Positions 5,838-14,113 of a stretch of DNA of 14,113 nucleotides are shown here, piece after piece. The DNA is from Actinomycetes bacterium (GTDB lineage Bacteria; Actinomycetota; Actinomycetes; Mycobacteriales; Micromonosporaceae), in the NCBI GenBank assembly GCA_023402505.1, contig JAEYGD010000453.1, positions 1-14,113 of the forward strand, read 5' to 3'. The translations under genes were made by a program, and so were the position numbers. The notes beneath the pieces were generated by a model. It was not told the DNA's origin and made no database searches. It saw only the letters and a program-made list of their open reading frames with translations. Position 1 is the first letter of the stretch; each line of letters begins with the position of its first letter.

Positions 5838-7559
5838 TCACACACCGAGCGCGGTCGCGATCTCCGTGCGCAGCGCGGTGACGGCCTCCGCCGCGCGACC
5901 ACGGGCCGCGGCCACGTCGCCGTCCGCGACCGGCTCCACCACCTCCAGGTACGCCTTGAGCTTCGGTTCGGTGCCCGACGGCCGGATCACCACGCGGGCG
6001 GCGGCGCTGCGCAGGATCACCACGTCCGCCTCGGGGAGCAGGTCCCGCGACTCGGTGAGCGGCTGCCCGAGCAGCGTGGTCGGGGTGGCGGCGCGGACCC
6101 TGGCCATCATCTCGGCGATCACCCGCAGGTCGTCGACGCGCACCGAGAGCTGGTCGGTGTGGTGCACGCCGAACTCGGCGGCCAACTCATCGAGCCGGTC
6201 GGCGAGCGTGCGCCCCCGCGCCTTGAGGCCGGCCGCCAGTTCGGCCACGGTCAGCGCGGCGGTGATGCCGTCCTTGTCCCGGACGTGGTCGGGCGCGACG
6301 CAGTAGCCGAGCGCCTCCTCGTAGCCGAAGACCAGCGGCGCGGACCCGCCGCCCGCCCGGACGATCCACTTGAACCCGGTCAGCGTCTCGTCGTACGGCA
6401 GGTCCCGGGCGGCGCACATCGCCCTCAGCAGGGACGACGACACGATCGTGGTCGCGTACAGGCCGGTCACGCCGCGGCGCATCAGGTGGTCGGCGAGGAG
6501 TGCCCCGACCTCGTCGCCGCGGAGCATCCGCCAGCCGGGCGCCCCACCACCGGCCCCGGGGCCGGCGACCTCGCCGTGCGCGCTCGCCGCCGGGCCGGCC
6601 TCGCGCACCACCACCGCGCAGCGGTCCGCGTCCGGGTCGTTGGCGATCGCGATGTCAGCGCCGGTCGACCCGGCCAGGGCGGTCAGCCGGTCGACGGCGC
6701 CGGGCTCCTCCGGGTTGGGGAACGAGACGGTCGGGAACGCCGGGTCCGGCTCCGCCTGGTCGGGCACGATCCCGGGGACGGGGAATCCGGCGCGGGCGAA
6801 GGCCGCCGTGAGCACCGCCGCACCAACCCCGTGCAGCGGCGTGTAGGCCACGTTCAGGTCGCGCGGGCCGGCCGGGTCGACCACACCGACGGCCTGCTCG
6901 ACGTACGACGTCACGACGTCGTCACCGAGCACGGTCCCGGGCGGGCCGAGCGGCACCTCGGCCAGCGGACCGACCGCCCGGATCGCCGCCTCGATGCCGG
7001 CGTCGGCCGGCGGGACGATCTGCGCCCCGGCGCCCAGCGCACCGCCCAGCTCGGCGCCCAGGTAGACCTTGTAGCCGTTGTCCTGGGGTGGGTTGTGGCT
7101 GGCGGTCACCATCACCCCGGCGACCGCCCCGAGTCGCCGCACCGCGTACGCGAGGACCGGGGTGGGCAGCGGCCGGGGGAGCAGCAGGGCCGGGCGGCCC
7201 GCACCGGTGGCGACCTGCGCCGTCCGTTCGGCGAAGGCGCGGGAGCCGTGCCGTGCGTCGTACCCGATCACGAGCGGGCCGCTCCCGCCCTGGGCCGCGA
7301 GCCAGGTGACCAGCCCGGCGGCGGCCTGCGTGACCACCGCGAGGTTCATCCCGTTCGGTCCGGCGCGCAGCGGGCCGCGCAGCCCGGCGGTGCCGAAGGT
7401 CAGCGGGCCGGCGAAGCGGTCGGCCAGCTCCGGGGCGCTGGCCGGGAGCGCGTCCAGCACCGCCCGCAGTTCGGTGCGGCTGGCCGGGTCAGGGTCGTCG
7501 TCGAGCCAGCGCTCGGCCTGCTCACGAAGGTCGTCGATGTCAGTGGTGTCCGCCGGCAT
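5838..7559 (-). CDS. Phosphohexomutase family enzyme of the PGM2 branch, probable phosphopentomutase/phosphoglucomutase
   Basis: An alpha-D-phosphohexomutase of 573 residues. The order is typical: TFGTAGLRG at 54-62 with the NGMNLAVV segment, the phosphoserine loop VMVTASHNPPQDNGYK (S154), the metal loop NDPDADR (D308, D310, D312), the sugar-specificity loop GYEEALGY at 412-419, a KDGI motif at 429-432, and the phosphate loop IRPSGTEPKLKAY at 525-537. The FGTAGLRG start, the GYEEA loop and the length place it in the PGM2-like branch, which includes human PGM2 (mainly a phosphopentomutase), rather than classic phosphomannomutases. With upp and deoC next door, interconversion of (deoxy)ribose-1- and -5-phosphate is the favoured role, by inference. 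A Gly/Ala-rich insert lies at about 320-342. ATG at 7559 is chosen. A GTG 15 nt upstream is possible, and a TGCTAT box lies 8 nt before the ATG. It follows the kinase gene by 48 bp. Confidence 0.93.
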   Translation of the reverse strand: MPADTTDIDDLREQAERWLDDDPDPASRTELRAVLDALPASAPELADRFAGPLTFGTAGLRGPLRAGPNGMNLAVVTQAAAGLVTWLAAQGGSGPLVIGYDARHGSRAFAERTAQVATGAGRPALLLPRPLPTPVLAYAVRRLGAVAGVMVTASHNPPQDNGYKVYLGAELGGALGAGAQIVPPADAGIEAAIRAVGPLAEVPLGPPGTVLGDDVVTSYVEQAVGVVDPAGPRDLNVAYTPLHGVGAAVLTAAFARAGFPVPGIVPDQAEPDPAFPTVSFPNPEEPGAVDRLTALAGSTGADIAIANDPDADRCAVVVREAGPAASAHGEVAGPGAGGGAPGWRMLRGDEVGALLADHLMRRGVTGLYATTIVSSSLLRAMCAARDLPYDETLTGFKWIVRAGGGSAPLVFGYEEALGYCVAPDHVRDKDGITAALTVAELAAGLKARGRTLADRLDELAAEFGVHHTDQLSVRVDDLRVIAEMMARVRAATPTTLLGQPLTESRDLLPEADVVILRSAAARVVIRPSGTEPKLKAYLEVVEPVADGDVAAARGRAAEAVTALRTEIATALGV

Positions 7560-7607
7560 GCCTCTTGATAGCACGCCGGCGGATCATCACGTGGGGTCGG
7601 GCCGGTC

Positions 7608-9641
7608 TCAGCCGGCGGCGGTGAGCTGGAACGACTCCGCCATCGCGTCGAAGATCGGCCGGCTCTCCTCGAACTTCGCGTCGGTCGAGGTCAGGTAGAA
7701 GGAGTAGACCTTGCCGCCGTCGACCAGGCCGCGCCACTTGCCGTGCCGCATGGCGTCGCCCTCGCCGCAGGTGTACTCGAACTCGGCGGCCCGCTTGCCG
7801 ACCCAGTCGACCTCGCTCATGGCGATCTGCGCGTACGGCTTGGGGCAGGACGTCGACCGCTTGCGCAGGCCCTCCTCGGCGATCTCGGCCCAGCGGATCG
7901 ACGTGGTGGAGAAGTCCTCGACCAGGATCCGGACCTTCCGCCCCCCGTCCTGCGGGTCGACGTAGTCCACCCAGTTGCCCGCGCTCTTGCGCAGCCAGCC
8001 GTTCGGCACCATGATCCGCACGCCCTTGCCGGAGTGCTCCATCATCTCGACCGCCGGCCCGGCCGGGGCGGCCGAGGTGGGTGCGGCCTGCGGCGCGGCC
8101 GGTGGGGTCTCGTCGCCGCCGGCGAGGGCCAGCACACCGAGCAGGAGGACCACGGCCAGGCCACCGGCGGCGGCCAGTTGGACCTTGCGCGGCCAGCCCT
8201 TGACAGTGCGGACGAGCTGGTCGCCGGTGGCGCGCGCCCGGCCGACGAACCCGCTGCCGGCCGGTGCGGCCGGCGGTGTGGTCGTCCAGGGTTGGCCGGT
8301 GCCGGGGACCGTCCACTGGGCGCCACCGACGCGCTGGGTGGCGTCGGCCGGGCCGGCGTACCCGCCGATCTGCTGGGTGGCGTCCGCGCCGATGCGTTGC
8401 GTGGCGTCGGCGCCGATGCGCTGGGTGGCGTTTCCGCCGTAGGTGCGGCTCGGTGGGGGCATCGCGCCGGTGGGCGTGTGCAGCGGGCCGGCGAGCGCGT
8501 CGGCGCTGGTGTCGTCGAGCGCGGCCGTGGTCCCGGCCGCCGGGCGCCCGCCCCGACGCAGCGACGTCAGCCGGTCGGTGAGCGACTCGCCGGGCGCGAG
8601 CATCGCCCGGCCGCCGATCTGCCCGCTCGGCTTCGCCGGCTCGGGCTGCGCGACCGGCGCCGGCCGCTGCTGCACCGGCACCACCGAGTAGGGGTCGGTC
8701 ACCGAGTTCACCGCGGCGGCGGTGCTGGTCAGCGGGCCGGCGAGCAGCTCGCGCAGCATGGCCCGGGCGGTGTGCACGTCGAGCCGGCGGGCCGGATCCT
8801 TCTCCAGCAGACCCATCAGTACGGGGACCAGCGGGCCGCTGCGCTGCGGCGTGGCGGGCGGGTCCTCGACGACGGCGTGCATCGTCTCGATCGGGTCGCC
8901 CTTGTCGAACGGCGGGCGCCCCTCGACCGCGGTGTAGAGCGTCACACCCAGCGAGAACAGGTCGCTCGGCGGGCCGAACTCCTGGCCCATCGCCCGCTCC
9001 GGGGAGATGAAGTGCGGCGAGCCGAGCACCATGCCGGGCGTGGTGAGCTGCACGTCGGTGGGCATCCGGGCCACGCCGAAGTCGGTGAGCACGCAGCGGC
9101 CGTCGGAGCAGATCAGCACGTTGGCGGGCTTGACGTCACGGTGCAGCACGCCGATCGCGTGCGCCACCTCCAGCGCGCCGAGCAGGGCGATGCCGATCTT
9201 CGCGACCACCCGCTGGGCGACCGGCCCGTCCTCGATCACCATGTCCGCGAGGCTGCGCGCGTCCAGCAGCTCCATCACGATCCACGGCCGGCCGCCCTCG
9301 GTGACCACGTCGTACACCTGGACCACGGCCGGGTGCTGGATCGCGGCGGCGGCGCGGGCCTCCCGCAGGGTGCGCTCGTACATCGAGTCACGGTCGCTGG
9401 GGGCGAGCCCCGGCGGCAGGACGACCTCCTTGACGGCCACGTCCCGCCGCAGGAGTGTGTCTGTCGCACGCCAGACCGTGCCCATGCCGCCGTTGCCGAC
9501 CGCCGAGCGCAGCGAGTAGCGCCCGCCGATCGTGGTGCCGGGTTGCGCGCGGCCGCTGGGGGGACTGACTGGTCCGCCGCTCCACGTCGGGATCTGAGTC
9601 ACTGAAGAGCCACCGGGGGATATCGAGGGGGGCTGGGACAC
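7608..9641 (-). CDS. Transmembrane serine/threonine protein kinase (Hanks type) with extracytoplasmic domain
   Basis: A PknB-style kinase of about 677 residues starting at GTG 9641, just after an AGGGGGG ribosome site at 9644-9650. The kinase domain spans about 42-302: glycine loop VGNGGMGTVW, VAVKEV with Lys71, Glu94, HRDVKPANVL with catalytic Asp169, DFG at 187-189 and SPE at 213-215, all intact. A long Pro/Ala/Thr-rich linker follows, containing four ATQRIG-like repeats at 405-440. One membrane segment lies at about 487-509 (LAAAGGLAVVLLLGVLALAGG). The outer domain of about 165 residues has two cysteines (C599, C625) that could form a disulfide. There are no PASTA repeats, so the sensor domain is of another type and its ligand is unknown. 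A later GTG (VTQIPTW) is an alternative start. It is transcribed away from the acyl-CoA mutase gene and toward the PGM2-type mutase gene. Confidence 0.94.
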   Translation of the reverse strand: MSQPPSISPGGSSVTQIPTWSGGPVSPPSGRAQPGTTIGGRYSLRSAVGNGGMGTVWRATDTLLRRDVAVKEVVLPPGLAPSDRDSMYERTLREARAAAAIQHPAVVQVYDVVTEGGRPWIVMELLDARSLADMVIEDGPVAQRVVAKIGIALLGALEVAHAIGVLHRDVKPANVLICSDGRCVLTDFGVARMPTDVQLTTPGMVLGSPHFISPERAMGQEFGPPSDLFSLGVTLYTAVEGRPPFDKGDPIETMHAVVEDPPATPQRSGPLVPVLMGLLEKDPARRLDVHTARAMLRELLAGPLTSTAAAVNSVTDPYSVVPVQQRPAPVAQPEPAKPSGQIGGRAMLAPGESLTDRLTSLRRGGRPAAGTTAALDDTSADALAGPLHTPTGAMPPPSRTYGGNATQRIGADATQRIGADATQQIGGYAGPADATQRVGGAQWTVPGTGQPWTTTPPAAPAGSGFVGRARATGDQLVRTVKGWPRKVQLAAAGGLAVVLLLGVLALAGGDETPPAAPQAAPTSAAPAGPAVEMMEHSGKGVRIMVPNGWLRKSAGNWVDYVDPQDGGRKVRILVEDFSTTSIRWAEIAEEGLRKRSTSCPKPYAQIAMSEVDWVGKRAAEFEYTCGEGDAMRHGKWRGLVDGGKVYSFYLTSTDAKFEESRPIFDAMAESFQLTAAG
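8322..8429 (-). repeat. In-frame repeats encoding ATQ(R/Q)(I/V)G units in the kinase linker
   Basis: Four related units are seen in the linker: ATQRIGAD, ATQRIGAD, ATQQIGGY..., and ATQRVGG. The first two are directly tandem (24 bp each) and nearly identical in DNA. The third and fourth are separated by a short AGPAD spacer. The repeats sit on the cytoplasmic side between the kinase domain and the membrane segment. Each carries one Thr followed by Gln, so they may be autophosphorylation or FHA-docking sites, which is inference only. Confidence 0.75.
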
Positions 9642-9808
9642 AACCCCCCTATCTTGCTGGGTCCGACGCCCGATGCGAAAGCCGACGCGGCGGACGTTTG
9701 GTGAACTCGACAGTACGTGCCCGGGCGCACACGGGCGGTCAGCGACGCTCGACACGGTGTGCGGAATCCCTCACCAGGCTCCCGGCCGCGTCGTCCTACC
9801 ATCCGGTG
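9642..9808. promoter_or_regulatory. Divergent control region between the kinase and acyl-CoA mutase genes
   Basis: This 167-bp gap serves two genes transcribed apart. On the plus strand a TACCAT -10 box (9797-9802) lies 6 nt before the mutase ATG at 9809 and predicts a leaderless mRNA. No clear -35 is visible. On the minus strand only the purine-rich run at 9644-9650 before the kinase GTG is evident, and I could not place a convincing kinase promoter. A 13-mer, CGGTGTGCGGAAT (9755-9767), recurs exactly at 11466-11478 downstream of the mutase gene. Confidence 0.5.
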
Positions 9809-11392
<1,584 letters not shown>

Positions 11393-11410
11393 CGTACCGG
11401 CGCCGGTACG
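11393..11410. terminator. 18-bp perfect palindrome directly after the mutase stop codon
   Basis: CGTACCGGCGCCGGTACG begins at the first base after the TGA of the mutase gene. In RNA it can fold as a 7-bp stem with a 4-nt loop. Its position fits a terminator hairpin or a 3'-end stabiliser. No U-tract follows. As DNA it is a fully two-fold symmetric site and could also bind a protein. Confidence 0.5.
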
Positions 11411-11850
11411 GCGCTTGGTCGACTCGGGTTTCGGCAGGTCGGGGTGTCCGGCGGCCGGGATATCGCGGTGTGCGGAATGTCTGGTGGATCATGCGGTTCG
11501 GTGGTCCGCCGGCGTACAGTTGTCGCCACTCCCGCCGCCGATCGGCGGCGCAGGTGGTGAGCGGCCAGCGCGACGACGCCGGGGTCGCTCCCGCCCCCGG
11601 GCGACGCCGCCCACCGGCCGCGGCGCATGCGGGGAAGCTTTTCCGGGTATCCGGGCGGGGTGATCGGGGACGCACACCGTGTGCGGTCGGATGCCGCCCG
11701 AGCGTGTGAACGTCTGCGGGGCCTCGTCGCCGAGTGTGGTCGGGTAGTTGTCGGAGTGTCAGTTAACACAACCGACTAATGCCACAATTCGGAAAGGCGG
11801 TTCCGGGGCCGGCAACGATTTTCGTGACCCGCGAATCGGTTACGCGTTGT
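11411..11850. other. Long gene-free stretch with several palindromes
   Basis: No open frame here has convincing coding character: the candidates are short, Arg-rich and lack the strong G/C third-position bias of the neighbours. The stretch holds a perfect 18-bp palindrome (11533-11550, CGCCGCCGATCGGCGGCG), a 15-bp palindrome with one central base (11671-11685, CGCACAC-C-GTGTGCG) and a CGGAA-N6-TTCCG dyad (11790-11805). A TACAGT -10-like box is at 11515-11520. The last 120 bp are clearly less GC-rich and include GTGTCAGTTAACAC at about 11757-11770. This suggests a complex promoter or untranslated leader for the M20 gene. Confidence 0.45.
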
Positions 11851-11858
11851 AGGAGGTG
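11851..11858 (+). promoter_or_regulatory. Strong ribosome-binding site before the M20 amidohydrolase frame
   Basis: AGGAGGTG is a near-complete anti-16S match, 8 nt before the ATG at 11867. It is the strongest ribosome site in the window, where most genes appear leaderless. It decides the longer start for the amidohydrolase, despite unusual codon use in the first 60 codons. Confidence 0.65.
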
Positions 11859-11866
11859 TGGGGCAG

Positions 11867-13309
11867 ATGACGGCTTTCGACCGCGATCTACCTGCTGTCC
11901 CGCTGATATACGAGCGCCCCGAGCAGGGCGTACGTGACGCAGCGCGCTCCGATCACTACCGGAACGAGGTTGCGCAGCGTCACCGCCGGAGGTCTAGGCT
12001 GTCTGCTGTTCCCGAAGATCCATCCATTTCTAGTGATCGAGAATTCGACGTGACGAGTGCGTTGACGCTGCCGACCGGCGGCCAGCTGGCGTCGTCCTGG
12101 ACCGAGGCGCCCACCGGCTCCCAGCCCCTGCCCCTCGACCTGGACCACCTCCTCGCGCTCCGGGTACCGGGCCTGATCGCCACGCGCCGTCACATCCACT
12201 CGCACCCGGAGCTCTCCGGCCAGGAGTTCGAGACCGCCGCCCTGGTCGCCCGGGAGTTGTCCCTGGCCGGGCTGCGCCCCCGGCTGCTGCCCAAGGGCAA
12301 CGGTGTCATCTGCGACATCGACGGCCGCCCCGACGGCCCGGTGATCGCGCTCCGCGCCGACATCGACGCGCTGCCGCTCACCGACACCAAGGACGTGCCG
12401 TTCCGGTCCACGGTCGACGGGGTCTGCCACGCCTGCGGCCACGACGTGCACACCACGATCATGCTGGGTGTGGGCATGCTCCTCGCCCAGCTCGCCGACC
12501 AGGGCGAACTGCCCGGTCGGGTGCGCCTGATCTTCCAGCCGGCCGAGGAGATCCTGCCCTGCGGCTCGCTCGAGGTGATCGAGGCCGGCGGTCTCGACGA
12601 CGTGGCGCAGATCTTCGCGCTGCACTGCGACCCGAACCTGCCGGTCGGCAGGATCGGCCTGCGGGTCGGCCCGATCACCGCCGCCGCCGACAACGTGACC
12701 GTCCGGCTGACCGGTCCCGGCGGGCACACCGCCCGGCCGCACCTCACCGTCGACCTGGTCGACGCACTCGGCCGGTTGATCACCGAGGTCCCGGCCCTGG
12801 TGAGCCGTCGGGTGCCGGCCAACAGCGGGCTGCTGCTGGTGTTCGGCCACGCCTCGGCCGGCACCCGGTACAACGTCATCCCGTCGGAGGCCTGCGCCTC
12901 CGGCACCCTTCGCGTGATGGACCGGGACACCTGGGAGATGGCCCCCAAGGTCGTCGGTCAGGTGGTGCGCGACGTGATCGCCCCGACCGGCGCCACGGTG
13001 GACCTGGAGTACCTGCGCGGCCGGCCGCCGGTCAGCAACGACTCGCGGGCCATCCAGGTGCTCACCGCCGCCACGGCCGCCGCGCTCGGGCCGGAGGGCA
13101 TCGCCGAGACCCCGCAGAGCATGGGCGGCGAGGACTTCTCCTGGTATCTGGAGTACGTCCCCGGCGCCCTCGCCCGGCTCGGCGTCGGCCGTTCCGGCCC
13201 GAACGTCGACCTGCACCGCGCGTCGTTCGACCCCGACGAGCGGGCCATCCCCGTCGGCATCCGGGTCATGGTGCAGACCGCGCTCCGGGCACTGGCGGCC
13301 GCGAGCTGA
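11867..13309 (+). CDS. M20D-family amidohydrolase/peptidase (HipO, IAA-amino-acid hydrolase type)
   Basis: A metal-dependent amidohydrolase that cleaves N-acyl amino acids or similar amides; the exact substrate cannot be told. With the ATG at 11867 it has 480 residues. The conserved body begins near residue 100: RRHIHSHPELSGQEFET at 107-123, ALRADIDALPL at 161-171, the metal motif CHACGHDVHT at 187-196, FQPAEE at 223-228, H253 in ALHCDP, the lid-domain GPGGHTARPH at 283-292 and MGGEDFSWYL at 419-428, with H450 near the end. The first 61 residues are not part of the usual family. They have only about 59% G/C third positions and contain a TAGGCT promoter-like box, so GTG at 12050 (419 residues, normal family length) is a serious alternative start. 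It converges on the DUF4349 gene and overlaps its end by 44 bp. Confidence 0.9.
   Translation: MTAFDRDLPAVPLIYERPEQGVRDAARSDHYRNEVAQRHRRRSRLSAVPEDPSISSDREFDVTSALTLPTGGQLASSWTEAPTGSQPLPLDLDHLLALRVPGLIATRRHIHSHPELSGQEFETAALVARELSLAGLRPRLLPKGNGVICDIDGRPDGPVIALRADIDALPLTDTKDVPFRSTVDGVCHACGHDVHTTIMLGVGMLLAQLADQGELPGRVRLIFQPAEEILPCGSLEVIEAGGLDDVAQIFALHCDPNLPVGRIGLRVGPITAAADNVTVRLTGPGGHTARPHLTVDLVDALGRLITEVPALVSRRVPANSGLLLVFGHASAGTRYNVIPSEACASGTLRVMDRDTWEMAPKVVGQVVRDVIAPTGATVDLEYLRGRPPVSNDSRAIQVLTAATAAALGPEGIAETPQSMGGEDFSWYLEYVPGALARLGVGRSGPNVDLHRASFDPDERAIPVGIRVMVQTALRALAAAS
11995..12000 (+). promoter_or_regulatory. Possible internal -10 box giving a shorter M20 transcript
   Basis: TAGGCT lies in GGTCTAGGCTGTC, about 50 bp upstream of the alternative GTG start at 12050. 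TTGCGC at 11970-11975 could be a -35, but the 19-nt spacer is long. The surrounding DNA is less GC-rich than coding DNA nearby, as expected for a promoter. If real, the protein could be made in a short form, or the 11867 start would not be the main one. Confidence 0.35.
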
Positions 13310-14113
13310 CACCGGTGTCCGCCGCCCCGCCGGAGGCCGGGGCGGGCGGCGCCGGCCGGGGCCGGCGGCGGCGCAGCAGCCACACCAGCACCCCCACGGG
13401 TACGCCGAGGACGACCAGCCACGGCAGCACGGCCCCGAGCACGGTCAGCAACACGACCATCGAGGCGAGGAAGACCCGCCAGCCGTCCTCGAGCCCGGCC
13501 ATGAATCCGAGGTCCGGCTCTCCGTCGTCGGTGGCGGCGTCCGGGCCGACCAGGGACACCGTGATCGTGGAGAGCGCCGTCAGGTCCGCCAGCCGGCGCT
13601 TCTTCGCCTCCAACGAGGCCAGGTCGGCCTCACGGCGGGCCAGCTCGTTCTCCAGCGACACCAGGTCGCTGATCGACTGTGCCCGGGCGAGCAGCCGACG
13701 GGCGTTCTCCACGCGGGCCCGCTGCGTGAGGATCCGGGCCTCCAGGTCGACCGTCTCCTCGGTGACGTCCTCGGTGTTGATCTCCTGGCGCTGGCGGGTG
13801 CCCAGCTTCGCGATGTCGTCCACCACCGTCGTGAACTTCGCCGCCGGCACCCGCAACGTCAGCTCGGCCGTGGCGTCACCGTCGACGCTGCGCCGCTGGT
13901 CCCCACCGACGAAGCCACCGGCCGCGGTCACCAGGCCCACCGTCTCCCGCGCGGCCCGGTCCACGTCCTCCACCTGCACCCGCATCGAGCCGGTGTAGAT
14001 GATGGCCCGCTGGTCGAGCCGCAGGTCCGCCGCGGTGCCACCCTCCGTGCCGGGCTGCCCGGCCCCGGCCGGCGCCTCCCCGGCCCGGTCCGCCGCGCCA
14101 CCCTCCACACCGG
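13266..14113 (-). CDS. DUF4349-domain membrane protein, N-terminus cut by window edge
   Basis: The frame is open from the right edge to a TGA at 13266 and gives about 282 residues. After a Gly/Ala/Glu-rich segment comes the DUF4349 domain: RAIIYTGSMRVQVEDVDRA, VTAAGGFVGGDQR, ELTLRVPAAKFTTVVDDIAKLG, then a long coiled coil of alternating Arg, Leu and Glu (roughly 118-175) and ALSTITVSL. Two hydrophobic stretches follow (roughly 212-246), then RRRR and a Pro/Ala-rich tail. This is the usual layout: an exported domain with a coiled coil anchored by C-terminal membrane segments, often with an N-terminal lipoprotein signal, which would lie outside the window. A GTG at 14108 is probably internal. 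The function of the family is unknown. The C-terminal 14 residues are encoded in the overlap with the M20 gene. Confidence 0.88.
   Translation of the reverse strand, partial: GVEGGAADRAGEAPAGAGQPGTEGGTAADLRLDQRAIIYTGSMRVQVEDVDRAARETVGLVTAAGGFVGGDQRRSVDGDATAELTLRVPAAKFTTVVDDIAKLGTRQRQEINTEDVTEETVDLEARILTQRARVENARRLLARAQSISDLVSLENELARREADLASLEAKKRRLADLTALSTITVSLVGPDAATDDGEPDLGFMAGLEDGWRVFLASMVVLLTVLGAVLPWLVVLGVPVGVLVWLLRRRRPRPAPPAPASGGAADTGVSSRPPVPGARSAP

Noticed and set aside
6159..7568. Plus-strand frame of 469 codons opposite the PGM2-type mutase
   Set aside because: Shadow frame caused by high third-position GC. The minus strand carries every phosphohexomutase motif.
7743..9605. Plus-strand frame of 620 codons opposite the kinase gene
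   Set aside because: Arg/Gly/His-rich shadow. The kinase motifs on the minus strand are intact.
9698..9808. Longer start for the acyl-CoA mutase
   Set aside because: The added residues do not resemble the family. The TACCAT box and the ATG at 9809 fit better.
11470..11709. Small 79-codon plus-strand frame between the mutase and M20 genes
   Set aside because: Arg-rich, with no ribosome site, no codon bias like its neighbours and no recognisable domain. More likely non-coding.
11700..11866. Possible riboswitch before the M20 gene
   Set aside because: No known aptamer consensus was recognised. The region is reported only as a structured, less GC-rich leader.
11888..13312. Minus-strand frame of 474 codons opposite the amidohydrolase
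   Set aside because: Antisense shadow. M20 metal motifs are on the plus strand, and the shadow has no recognisable domain.

Overview
The window is very GC-rich actinobacterial DNA, with coding third positions almost all G or C. The gene set, the frequent GTG starts and the TANNNT boxes sitting right at start codons fit Micromonosporaceae (Micromonospora or a close relative). This assignment is inferred from composition and protein style, not from a database match. No tRNA, rRNA, CRISPR array, insertion sequence or prophage gene was seen.

Layout: (1) 1-777, minus strand: a BlaI/MecI-type repressor followed by the start of an M56 (BlaR1-like) membrane metalloprotease that runs off the left edge. 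(2) 778-979: a gene-free stretch with a perfect 22-bp inverted repeat flanked on both sides by G-quadruplex motifs on opposite strands. (3) 980-4249, minus strand: a tightly packed operon of deoC, a full-length aldehyde dehydrogenase and a short, catalytically dead aldehyde-dehydrogenase-like protein. (4) 4373-5825, plus strand: upp, then a GPP34/GOLPH3-domain protein under its own start-site promoter. (5) 5838-9641, minus strand: a large transmembrane Ser/Thr protein kinase, then a PGM2-type phosphohexomutase/phosphopentomutase. (6) 9809-11392, plus strand: the catalytic subunit of a methylmalonyl-CoA-mutase-type enzyme without its B12 domain. (7) 11393-11866: a long non-coding stretch with several perfect palindromes. 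(8) 11867-13309, plus strand: an M20D-type amidohydrolase with an unusual N-terminal leader. (9) 13266-14113, minus strand: a DUF4349 membrane protein cut by the right edge and overlapping the amidohydrolase tail to tail.

Much of the middle reads as nucleoside salvage and catabolism. Upp recovers uracil. The PGM2-type mutase probably interconverts (deoxy)ribose-1- and -5-phosphate. DeoC splits deoxyribose-5-phosphate to glyceraldehyde-3-phosphate and acetaldehyde. The adjacent aldehyde dehydrogenase would then oxidise acetaldehyde to acetate. The short ALDH-like protein resembles the non-catalytic second domain of ALDH16, so the pair looks like a split ALDH16.

A recurring regulatory feature is a -10-like TANNNT box 6-8 nt upstream of the start codon (blaI-like gene, deoC, upp, GPP34 gene, mutase), which predicts leaderless mRNAs. 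The ordinary housekeeping parts are well supported. The more novel items are the split ALDH16-like pair, the palindrome/G-quadruplex composite at 837-947, the leader of the M20 gene and the repeat-bearing kinase linker.
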